From assembly GCA_002428685.1 (NCBI GenBank), contig DIXL01000085.1, forward strand, positions 93,036-157,035: DNA of 64,000 nucleotides. The letters run 5' to 3'. The position numbers were made by a program, and so were the translations under genes. The notes below the pieces were generated by a model. It was not told the DNA's origin. It saw nothing but the letters and a program-made list of their open reading frames with translations, and did no database searches. Each line of letters begins with the position of its first letter. Position 1 is the stretch's first letter. The stretch is from Cloacimonetes bacterium UBA6081 (GTDB lineage Bacteria; Cloacimonadota; Cloacimonadia; Cloacimonadales; Cloacimonadaceae). This document shows, piece after piece, positions 54,018-61,819 of the stretch.

Positions 54018-55120
54018 CCAAAACTGTCATAATATATTTTATCTTTGGGTATGCCTTCCTCAATCAGGGCTTTAGTTACTGCGTTTATCATTCCGGGGCT
54101 ACCGCAAAGGTAAGCCTCTGTGTTTTTAGGATCGCGAATTGCATCTTTAAAATATGGCATAACAAATCCGGTTTTGCCTGTCCAGCCGTCTCCCTGCTCA
54201 CTATGCGAAAGCACTGGAACATATTCAAAGCTGGGAAACACTTTTTCAAAGGCATGCATTTCATCGGTTAAATATAGGTCTTTGGTAGTTCGAGCTCCAA
54301 AGAAATAGGTCATTTTTCGTTTACAGCCAATCACTGCCAGATGCTCCAGCATAGATTTGATGGGAGCTTTACCCGAACCTCCAGCTACATAAATGATGTC
54401 GGCATCAGTATCCCGCAGGAAAAAATCACCATAAGGACCGGTCAGGCTTACTGTGTCGCCAAGTTTTAGGTGTTGGTGAACCCAGGTAGTGCAAATGCCT
54501 TCCGGGACATAGCGAATAATTAACTGCAGAGAGCTGTTAATTTCCGGTTTTGACGATATGGAATATGCTCTAATTACACCTTGCTTCACTTTGCCATAAG
54601 GCTTGGTTTCCAACTGAACATATTGTCCGGCTAAAAAGTCAATTTTCTCCCCGTCGGCAAATTTAAATGTGATACCCTTGGTGTCATAAGTATAATCTAT
54701 GATTTCAGTAACAGTGGCATTGAAACGCCTTATATTAAAAATACCGGCAGGAATCTCAATCTTGATATCACTTTTAACTTTTACCTGACATGCCAGGCGG
54801 ATATCTCCGGCAGCCAGTTCTGCCTTGGTGAGTAAAGGTTTCTCTGTGGGTAGAATTGGACCCCCACCAGAGATAACTTTGCATTTACAGGCAGCGCAAC
54901 TACCGCGTCCTCCGCAAGCTGAAGGAAGAAATATCTGCTTGTCGGATAGAGAGCTAAGCAGGCTGTTTCCGCCTTTGATGACAAGTTCACGTTTACCGTT
55001 GATATCTATCTTACAATCACCATAATTGCTTAACCGGCGTTGTGCTATCACCATAATGATAGCAAGCAGGCTTCCAATAGCACTGAGGACTGTCACATCT
55101 TTGATGATTATAGTAAACAT
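54014..55120 (-). CDS. nqrF: NqrF-type NADH-oxidising subunit of Na+ pump
   Basis: NADH entry subunit, 368 residues from ATG 55120 (GGGATAAG upstream; GTG 55123 also in frame). One N-terminal helix, a plant-type [2Fe-2S] domain with CGGRGSCAACKC and the fourth Cys in RLACQVKV, an FAD barrel with RAYSISSKPE, and an NAD domain with VAGGSGKAPIKSM and the end YDSFG typical of NqrF. In an Rnf operon this place would be taken by RnfB, which is absent. Confidence 0.93.
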   Translation of the reverse strand: MFTIIIKDVTVLSAIGSLLAIIMVIAQRRLSNYGDCKIDINGKRELVIKGGNSLLSSLSDKQIFLPSACGGRGSCAACKCKVISGGGPILPTEKPLLTKAELAAGDIRLACQVKVKSDIKIEIPAGIFNIRRFNATVTEIIDYTYDTKGITFKFADGEKIDFLAGQYVQLETKPYGKVKQGVIRAYSISSKPEINSSLQLIIRYVPEGICTTWVHQHLKLGDTVSLTGPYGDFFLRDTDADIIYVAGGSGKAPIKSMLEHLAVIGCKRKMTYFFGARTTKDLYLTDEMHAFEKVFPSFEYVPVLSHSEQGDGWTGKTGFVMPYFKDAIRDPKNTEAYLCGSPGMINAVTKALIEEGIPKDKIYYDSFG

Positions 55121-55129
55121 CACTTATCC

Positions 55130-55717
55130 CTATTGAATTTGCACAATACCGGAAAATCCGACAAAAGCCAATGCCATGATGCCAGTGATTATCAGGCTTA
55201 TTCCCACTCCCTGTAAACCAAGGGGAACCATTTTTTCTTTTAGTTTACGCCGAATCGCAGCCAGCATTAGAATTGCCAAAAGCCAACCGATGCCGCTGCC
55301 AGCACCAAAAGCGATGGATTGCAGGAAGTTATAGTTTCTAATAACCAGAAACAGGCTTACTCCAAAGATTGCACAGTTTACAGTAATCAAAGGTAAAAAT
55401 ATGCCCAAAGTATAATATAAAGCTGGGGTATAGCGTTCGATGATCAATTCCAAAAGCTGAACAAAAGCTGCGATGACAATTATAAACACAATGAATTGCA
55501 GATACACAATTCCGAAATAAACCAGAATGTAATGATACACCAACCAGTTCAAAGCCGCAGTGATAGTTAGCACAAATACTACTGCCACACCTAAGCCAAA
55601 AGATGATTCCACTTCCCGTGATACAGATAGATAAGAGCACATTCCCAAAAAGTTGGTGAGCAGGATGTTACTTGTAAAAATAGCTGCCCAAAAAAGCACA
55701 AAAGCACTAATATCCAT
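55130..55717 (-). CDS. RnfA/NqrE membrane subunit
   Basis: 195 residues, six membrane helices, one of the two homologous core channel subunits. Motif LTNFLGMCSYLSVSRE carries the Cys that, in the family, ligates the intramembrane Fe-S centre together with the Cys in NCAIFGVSLF. The ending LAFVGFSGI resembles NqrE. Nine bases before nqrF. Confidence 0.92.
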   Translation of the reverse strand: MDISAFVLFWAAIFTSNILLTNFLGMCSYLSVSREVESSFGLGVAVVFVLTITAALNWLVYHYILVYFGIVYLQFIVFIIVIAAFVQLLELIIERYTPALYYTLGIFLPLITVNCAIFGVSLFLVIRNYNFLQSIAFGAGSGIGWLLAILMLAAIRRKLKEKMVPLGLQGVGISLIITGIMALAFVGFSGIVQIQ

Positions 55718-55720
55718 AAC

Positions 55721-56317
55721 TTACACCTTCGGCTTATAAAACCGGACGTTTATTATCCAGATCAACATTGCCAAGATAAAAAAGGCACTTGGTGCCATTA
55801 CCATGATAGACCAGGGAGTCCACCATGCACCTAACACCCTTATACCAAACAGACTGCCAAAGCCAAAAAGCTCACGGATAAAACCAATTAGTAGCAAAAC
55901 AAAAGTATAGCCAACTCCAGCCCCAACTCCATCAACAAGTGAATCGAAAGGCTTGTTTTGAGAAGCAAAGGCTTCTGCCCTACCCATCAGAATGCAATTG
56001 GTAATTATAAGCCCTACATAAGGGCCAAGTTGTTTACTAATTGCGGGCAAATTCGCCTTCAAAAAGATATCAACAATAATCACATAAGCTGCGATTATTA
56101 GGGTTTGCACCATCATTCTCACACTGCGTGGAGTCCATGCTCTGATTAGAGAAATAGTGAATCCTGACAAAGCCAGAGAAAAGATTACGCCTAAACCCAT
56201 GATTAGAGAATTCATCATCAGATTTGTTACTGCCAAAGCAGAACAAATACCCAGTATTTGACGCCAGATAGAGTTTTCTGTAAAGGCACTGGTGATAAAG
56301 ATTTCTTTCTTAGTCAT
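55721..56317 (-). CDS. RnfE/NqrD membrane subunit
   Basis: 198 residues, six membrane helices, homologous to its neighbour in inverted topology. Key Cys residues: LGICSALAVTN and LIITNCILMGRAEAFA, the second half of the intramembrane Fe-S site. Ribosome binding site GGTAGGAAAG. Three bases before the RnfA/NqrE gene. Confidence 0.92.
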   Translation of the reverse strand: MTKKEIFITSAFTENSIWRQILGICSALAVTNLMMNSLIMGLGVIFSLALSGFTISLIRAWTPRSVRMMVQTLIIAAYVIIVDIFLKANLPAISKQLGPYVGLIITNCILMGRAEAFASQNKPFDSLVDGVGAGVGYTFVLLLIGFIRELFGFGSLFGIRVLGAWWTPWSIMVMAPSAFFILAMLIWIINVRFYKPKV

Positions 56318-56325
56318 ATACTTTC

Positions 56326-57006
56326 CTACCTTTGCACAGGCTGGGCATCCATGGCCTCTATGATAAGGGTTATTTCGCTTTCTAACATTTTTAAAACACT
56401 GGCAGAAGTAATAGTAGCACCTGTTATCTGTTGTATTTCGGTAGAATTGGTTGGCTGTTTACCTTCTGGGATCAAGATAAAACTCACCAATTTGTGCTTG
56501 TTTTGGTTTACTACATCATATATGGGTATCTTTTTGAATTGGTCAAGAAACCATTGTTCACCTATTCTTCCACCTAAACCGGGAGTCTCCATTTGATCAT
56601 AGATAACCAAACCGTCCAAGGTTGTAATATCTGGCGAAAGAACTATCAGAGCACGCATTGAGCCCCATAATCCTTTACCACCGATATCAAAGCAATAGCC
56701 CAAAAGGCTGTCTCCCACAGATGCTGAAAATGTCCTACGGTCAACCCCAGGCAGCTGGACTTCATTAATATAGCTGGGAAAAGCTTCTGGATAATCGTTT
56801 ACTATGTGATAGGGCTTGGTTTCTGTTGCTGAAGCAATTGACTCAGCGAATAGCCCCAACACCAAACGCTGGTAGCTATCTTTATTATTAGCTTCAATTT
56901 TGGCTTCACTGCTACGATACATAAAAGCCAAAATACCTACAAACACAATGCAGGTTATCAGCATAAATAAAACCGGATAGAGCATTGAGTCGCGAAAGTT
57001 ACTCAT
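56326..57006 (-). CDS. RnfG/NqrC FMN-binding subunit
   Basis: 226 residues: one N-terminal membrane helix and a periplasmic FMN-binding domain. The covalent flavinylation motif is TGATITSAS close to the C-terminus (the Thr carries FMN phosphoester in the family). An ApbE flavin transferase would be needed but is not in the window. Start overlaps the end of the NqrB-like gene as ATGA. Confidence 0.92.
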   Translation of the reverse strand: MSNFRDSMLYPVLFMLITCIVFVGILAFMYRSSEAKIEANNKDSYQRLVLGLFAESIASATETKPYHIVNDYPEAFPSYINEVQLPGVDRRTFSASVGDSLLGYCFDIGGKGLWGSMRALIVLSPDITTLDGLVIYDQMETPGLGGRIGEQWFLDQFKKIPIYDVVNQNKHKLVSFILIPEGKQPTNSTEIQQITGATITSASVLKMLESEITLIIEAMDAQPVQR

Positions 57007-57932
57007 GCCTTTGCGCCTTTACTATTATAGCGTTCCAGCCCATATTCTATTAAAGGCATAAAGGAATTGGCCAAAAGCAGGGCAAACATAAAACCTTCTG
57101 CAAATAGGGAAAACCTGCGGATATACACGGTTAAAAAGCCAATAAGGACAGCATATATCCACAAAGCCAACTTTCCCTTGGGTTGGGATACAGGATCGGT
57201 AGTCATAAAAACTATTCCAAACATAGCACCACCGCTTACCAGAAAGAACAAAGGGTTTTGTCCTGGATAAAAGATGTAATTAAAGACCAGAACACTGAGC
57301 GCAGTCCCCACCATGGGTTGCCATTTGGCTGTTTTAGTAAGGATCAAATATATGCCGGCCAAAATAATCAGCAGTGCCGAAGTTTCACCTAAAGAGCCAC
57401 TGATAAAACCAAAGAATGCTTCAGGGAAACTATAGACTTTATCAATCCCCAGACGATATTGATTCAAAATAGTAGCTCCAGTTTCAAAAGCTTTACCACC
57501 ACTCCAATATGCAAAACCTCCAGGAAAACCGCTGAAAGGCTTTGTCCAGGAAACTGTCATCTGATTTGGAAAAGAGATATAGACAAAAGTGCGACCCAGG
57601 ATAGCCGGATTGAACATATTTGTGCCAAACCCGCCAAATACCATTTTACCAAAAGCAATTGACACAATGGCAGCAACAGCCGATATCCATAATGGAATTC
57701 CGGGTGGCAAAGTCATGGCTACCAACGAGGAAGTAACAAATACTGCCATGCTGACCTTACCGCCTTTTTTCTTGTAAACAAACATATATTCAGTTAAGTA
57801 ACCAAACAGATTTGCCACCAGCACAACAGCCAGAACTCTAAAACCAAACAAGTACACGGCAAACAACAATAAGGGAGTTAAGCTATACAAAACTCTGTTC
57901 ATGATGCTTTGCTTTAGTATCAGTTTAAACAT
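57003..57932 (-). CDS. RnfD/NqrB membrane subunit
   Basis: 309 residues, about ten membrane helices. FGGFGTNMFNPAILGRTFVY and TTDPVSQPKG are family landmarks; ETGATILNQ matches the covalent FMN site (Thr of GAT). The length is nearer RnfD and short NqrB forms than to the ~410-residue Vibrio NqrB, which has a longer N-terminus. Ribosome binding site GGAGAAACC. First of five pump genes; the gene upstream is a PASTA protein, not nqrA or rnfC. Confidence 0.91.
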   Translation of the reverse strand: MFKLILKQSIMNRVLYSLTPLLLFAVYLFGFRVLAVVLVANLFGYLTEYMFVYKKKGGKVSMAVFVTSSLVAMTLPPGIPLWISAVAAIVSIAFGKMVFGGFGTNMFNPAILGRTFVYISFPNQMTVSWTKPFSGFPGGFAYWSGGKAFETGATILNQYRLGIDKVYSFPEAFFGFISGSLGETSALLIILAGIYLILTKTAKWQPMVGTALSVLVFNYIFYPGQNPLFFLVSGGAMFGIVFMTTDPVSQPKGKLALWIYAVLIGFLTVYIRRFSLFAEGFMFALLLANSFMPLIEYGLERYNSKGAKA

Positions 57933-57954
57933 GGTTTCTCCTAATCATCCCAAA

Positions 57955-58530
57955 TCAAAAAGGATCATAGGCAGCTGAAGCCTCAAGACTGTCCATAATA
58001 GCCTGCGAACCCATGCTCAATATTAGTTTTACTGTGCTGCGCCGGGTTACCTTTTCTCCCGCTGAAGGGATACTACGCATAACCGTATTTACCGCATAAA
58101 TGTCTGAATAGGTAGAATCTATCACTGTTGTGAATAATTCCAAATTACGTAAGGTGATAAATGCTTCCTGGAAGGGACGCCCAATTAGTGATGGAATAGT
58201 AACCGTGGCAGACCCTTTGCTTACAATTAAATAAACTGTCCCATCCTGGCGAATTTTATCCCCTGCACCGGGCATTTGCTCCAACACCATTTCTGCAGAT
58301 GCAGATTCACTATAAATGGAGTCTTTCACCACCACGTGCAGCTTTTCGGTTTGCATAGCCCGTTTTGCCTTGGTAAGGTTCATTCCCGTTACATCGGGGA
58401 CTTCTACTTTGGGAGTTTTACCCAAAACAACTGGAAAAATCAATTGGCTAAAGATAAAGGCAGTTACTATGATAATGCTCAAGCCAATTCCCAGTATATA
58501 CCCTACCTGTTTTGTATTTAGATTTTTCAC
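57955..58530 (-). CDS. Stand-alone PASTA-domain membrane protein
   Basis: 191 residues, GTG start with AGGAG upstream. A short cytoplasmic N-terminus, one membrane helix (about 11-36), then two PASTA domains (VEVPDVTGMNLTKAKRAM on; VTIPSLIGRPFQEAFITL on), which in other proteins bind peptidoglycan fragments or beta-lactams. No kinase or transpeptidase domain is attached. It follows rsmB directly, a position where PASTA kinases lie in many Firmicutes. Probably a cell-wall-sensing or division-related factor; role inferred. Confidence 0.88.
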   Translation of the reverse strand: MKNLNTKQVGYILGIGLSIIIVTAFIFSQLIFPVVLGKTPKVEVPDVTGMNLTKAKRAMQTEKLHVVVKDSIYSESASAEMVLEQMPGAGDKIRQDGTVYLIVSKGSATVTIPSLIGRPFQEAFITLRNLELFTTVIDSTYSDIYAVNTVMRSIPSAGEKVTRRSTVKLILSMGSQAIMDSLEASAAYDPF

Positions 58531-58538
58531 TTCCGCTC

Positions 58539-59855
58539 CTATTTGATGCGTTTCAGCTTTGCCCCAAAAGCTCCGTCCATGAAGTGCTTAAAGGGAATGG
58601 TTTTCAAATATCCTTCGCTGGTGTATTCCTTCGGGACAAAGGCACTGGCATCAACAAGTTCAAAGCGTTTGTTGCGTTTTAAAAAGGCGGCTATTTGTGC
58701 TTCGTTCTCTTTTGGATTCATGGTGCAGGTGCTGTAAACCATTATACCTTCGAGAACCACGAAATTGGCAGCATAGTCCAAGGCTTTCTCTTGTAGCTTA
58801 ACAAGCTCGGGAATGGTATTATGCGCTTGCCATCTAAGATCAGCTTTACGGCTAAAAACTCCCCAACCGGAGCATGGCGCATCTACAAGAACACGTTGGA
58901 AGGCAGGAGCCATTGGGCCATACTTAAACGCATCGGTAACAACCAACTTGATATTGGTAAGCTGCAGGCGGTCGGCAGCTTGTTTCAATAGTTTCATTTT
59001 GTTGGGTATTTTGTCCACGGCTATCACTTCACCAGTGTTATCCATTCTTTCTGCGATGTAGGTGCATTTTCCTCCAGGTGCAGAAAACATGTCTAAAACG
59101 CTGTCATCCTTTTGAGGATCAAGCAGTTCCACAATCAACGCAGCAGAGGTGTCCTGAACTGAAAAATACCCCTCTGAAAAAGCCACATCATCCAATAGCT
59201 CAGCAACCTGTTTGGTATGAAACATCATCTTGCTGGCTGTTGAGGGGATAATTTCAATATTACGTTTGGCAAAATACGCTTGCAACCGACTCGGATTTGT
59301 GGCGGTGCTATTAACTCTGATGTGAAGTTCCGGATTTTCGTTATAAAACATCGCCAGGTATTCAGTTTTCTCTTCGCCCCACAAGTCTATCCACACTTTA
59401 ATCAACTCGGGTGGAAAAGAATGCTCGTATGCAATTCGGTTTGTAGGATCAGTGGGAAACGTTATTTGCGGATTTCGGAGATAGCTTCGCAATACTGCAT
59501 TTACAAAATCTGCCACCTGCGGATTAAAAACGCTTTTTGCCAGTTCAACTGTCTCATTTACGGCAGCATGTTCTGGAATCGAATTAAGATAGAGTATCTG
59601 ATAAAGCCCAATATATAGAAGCGTTTTTATTTTGATATCGGTATGGGAGAATTTCTGTTTGTCAATGTAGAAAGATAGAATATAGTCCAGCCTTAGATAC
59701 ATCTTGATTACGCCTTTCACCAAAGCATAAAACAAGGCTGGATCATCTCCCGCAGCCTTTATTTTCTTGGCCTTCTGATGCAACAGAACATCGGAAAAAT
59801 CCTTGTCCTTAAGTACTTTGAAAATAATAGAATAAGCTTCCTGGCGAAAGTTCAT
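58539..59855 (-). CDS. rsmB: 16S rRNA m5C967 methyltransferase RsmB
   Basis: Methylates C967 of 16S rRNA. 438 residues: N-terminal NusB-like RNA-binding domain (about 1-140), then the SAM methyltransferase domain with LDMFSAPGGKCTYIAERM (SAM loop), VDAPCSGWGVF (Cys of motif IV) and VYSTCTMNPKENE (catalytic Cys of motif VI). Overlaps ruvA as ATGA. Confidence 0.94.
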   Translation of the reverse strand: MNFRQEAYSIIFKVLKDKDFSDVLLHQKAKKIKAAGDDPALFYALVKGVIKMYLRLDYILSFYIDKQKFSHTDIKIKTLLYIGLYQILYLNSIPEHAAVNETVELAKSVFNPQVADFVNAVLRSYLRNPQITFPTDPTNRIAYEHSFPPELIKVWIDLWGEEKTEYLAMFYNENPELHIRVNSTATNPSRLQAYFAKRNIEIIPSTASKMMFHTKQVAELLDDVAFSEGYFSVQDTSAALIVELLDPQKDDSVLDMFSAPGGKCTYIAERMDNTGEVIAVDKIPNKMKLLKQAADRLQLTNIKLVVTDAFKYGPMAPAFQRVLVDAPCSGWGVFSRKADLRWQAHNTIPELVKLQEKALDYAANFVVLEGIMVYSTCTMNPKENEAQIAAFLKRNKRFELVDASAFVPKEYTSEGYLKTIPFKHFMDGAFGAKLKRIK

Positions 59856-60451
59856 TTGCTTCTCTGATAAATTCGCTTGATTGTTTCTTTTATCAGTTCT
59901 TCAGTGTTTAGGTTCTTGGTGGCTTCATCCATCAGGCTCAGTTCTCTGCGGATTTGCTGAGCATTGAATCCTAAGGATATCATCGCGTTTTCCACCTCAA
60001 AACTACTGTCCCCTAAAACCAGATCTTTTTGATCTACATGATCCATTAGTTTGTGGATTCCGTCTTTTAGTTCCACAATCAGTCTTTGAGCTGACTTTTT
60101 GCCTATTCCGGGAACTTTGGTAAGCATGCCTTCTTCGCCGGAATTAACCGCACGCACAAAGGCAGGAATGCTGAGAGTGGAAAGAATGGAAAGCGCAATC
60201 TTGGGGCCTATACCGCTAATCCTGGTCAGCATTTGAAAAAGCTCCCGTTCGGCAGAAGAGCCAAACCCATAAATCCGGATATCATCCTGACTGATATGCA
60301 GATAGGCAAGCAAAGTGCAGGGCTGCCCCAGAACCGGGAGAGTTTCGTAAGTGCTTATCGGGATGCGCAGCTCCCAGCCTATACCCATGGCTTCAATAAT
60401 TGCCTTCACAGGGCTTTTTTGCTTCAGGATTCCTGATATGTATTCTATCAT
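59852..60451 (-). CDS. ruvA: Holliday junction DNA helicase subunit RuvA
   Basis: Junction-binding protein of the RuvABC resolvasome, 199 residues. ATG 60451 overlaps the ruvC stop (ATGA) and gives the standard start MIEYISGIL; a GTG at 60460 is also in frame. Two helix-hairpin-helix motifs, RISGIGPKIALSIL and KVPGIGKKSAQRLIVELKD, and a C-terminal RuvB-binding domain. RuvB is not in the window. Confidence 0.96.
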   Translation of the reverse strand: MIEYISGILKQKSPVKAIIEAMGIGWELRIPISTYETLPVLGQPCTLLAYLHISQDDIRIYGFGSSAERELFQMLTRISGIGPKIALSILSTLSIPAFVRAVNSGEEGMLTKVPGIGKKSAQRLIVELKDGIHKLMDHVDQKDLVLGDSSFEVENAMISLGFNAQQIRRELSLMDEATKNLNTEELIKETIKRIYQRSK

Positions 60452-60927
60452 GGCATCCACTTCATCCGGTTATAATGGCAGGTTGCAATAGCCAGGGCAT
60501 CGTAGGCATCATCACGACGCGGCTTTTCCTTCAAAGGATAAAGCTGATTTATCATATAGCGAACCTGAAGTTTGCTGGCATTTCCATTACCCACAACCGA
60601 TTTTTTTATCTCTCTGGGGCTGTATTCCACAATTGGCACACCCTTAACTGCCAGCGCAAGCAAAATCACTCCTCTGGCATGGCCAAGCGTAAAGATGCTC
60701 TTTATCTGGCGGTGAAAGAACATGCTTTCCACGGCTGCCATCTCTGGGTGATATTCTTCCAGAATGCCGCAAATGTTTTCATATAGAGCTTTCAATCGAT
60801 CACCAAGATTTTTTTTCTTCGTAACATCAATCACATCGCATCCCGCAGCAAGCACCTTTCTCCCTTCCATTTCAATCAGGCCATAACCACAATAGCGGCT
60901 GCCGGGATCTATGCCTATTATAATCAC
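60448..60927 (-). CDS. ruvC: Holliday junction resolvase RuvC
   Basis: Structure-specific endonuclease, 159 residues, GTG start (60927). The acidic site is complete: D in IIIGIDPGSRYCGYG, E in AVESMFF, and DDAYDALAIA near the end. Between yebC and ruvA, a common arrangement (yebC-ruvC-ruvA). Confidence 0.96.
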   Translation of the reverse strand: MIIIGIDPGSRYCGYGLIEMEGRKVLAAGCDVIDVTKKKNLGDRLKALYENICGILEEYHPEMAAVESMFFHRQIKSIFTLGHARGVILLALAVKGVPIVEYSPREIKKSVVGNGNASKLQVRYMINQLYPLKEKPRRDDAYDALAIATCHYNRMKWMP

Positions 60928-60936
60928 AATTCTATT

Positions 60937-61686
60937 CTATTCTCTTGCGAGCTGCTCCAAGACTTCATCTGAAATCTCATAGTTGGCATAAACCTTCTGC
61001 ACATCGTCCAGGTCTTCCAGGAAATCTATCAGTCGCATCAGTTTTGCGGCCACATCATCGGCATTGATGGTATTTTTGGGGATTCTGGTCAGTTCAGCAT
61101 TTTGAACCGGAAAACCTGCTTTTTCCAGATTTGCTATAACTGTGTGAAAATCGTTTGGGGAGGTAAAGATATCAAAATAATCCTCGTTAAGCTCCACGTC
61201 TTCAGCACCGGCTTCCAAGGCTTGCATCATAAATTCATCTGCATCCAGGCCCACAGCAGGAACATTTAGAAATCCCTTCTGTTCAAAGTTCCAGGATACT
61301 GCTCCCAGTTCTGCCATGTTACCGCCAAATTTGGAAAAGGCATGGCGGATTTCTGCAACCGTGCGATTGCGGTTATCCGTCATAACATCCACCACTATGC
61401 CTACACCATTATGTCCGTAACCTTCATAGGTGATTTCTTCATAGGCTGCGCCTTCAATTTCACCTGTTCCGCGTTTAATGGCGCGGTCAATGTTATCTTT
61501 GGGCATGTTGGCTTCTTTTGCAGTGTTAATAGCAGTGCGTAAACGGGGGTTCATTTCAGAATCCCCACCGCCGGATTTGGCTGCAAGGATAATCTCTTTC
61601 ACGATGCGGGTAAAAATCTTTCCCCGCTTGGCATCCGTTGCTCCTTTTTTGTGTTTTATGGAGCTCCACTTATTGTGTCCGGACAT
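60937..61686 (-). CDS. YebC/PmpR family protein
   Basis: 249 residues, full family length. Starts MSGHNKWSSIKHKKGATDAKRGKIF and has RAIKRGTGE and the acidic C-terminal domain (LEDLDDVQKVYANYEI). The family is described as a transcriptional regulator and, more recently, as acting on ribosomes stalled at proline runs. Head of the ruvC-ruvA-rsmB operon. A TTGACA (complement of 61750-61755) lies upstream, directly after the terminator of the EF-G-like gene. Confidence 0.95.
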   Translation of the reverse strand: MSGHNKWSSIKHKKGATDAKRGKIFTRIVKEIILAAKSGGGDSEMNPRLRTAINTAKEANMPKDNIDRAIKRGTGEIEGAAYEEITYEGYGHNGVGIVVDVMTDNRNRTVAEIRHAFSKFGGNMAELGAVSWNFEQKGFLNVPAVGLDADEFMMQALEAGAEDVELNEDYFDIFTSPNDFHTVIANLEKAGFPVQNAELTRIPKNTINADDVAAKLMRLIDFLEDLDDVQKVYANYEISDEVLEQLARE

Positions 61687-61756
61687 ACAAACCTCTTCTA
61701 TCTTTTAATCTTATCTCATGGTTTCATAAAAGCTGATATCCAGCTTTGCTGTCAAG

Positions 61757-61793
61757 AAAAAAGGGAAGCGATTCAAAATTTAACCGCTTCCCA
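61757..61793 (-). terminator. Terminator of the EF-G-like gene
   Basis: On the minus strand gggaagcg (complement of 61785-61792) pairs perfectly with cgcttccc (complement of 61763-61770), 14-nt loop, followed by TTTTTTC. It begins 28 bases after the stop. Confidence 0.9.
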
Positions 61794-61819
61794 GGATATT
61801 TATCTGATATTGGTGAAAA

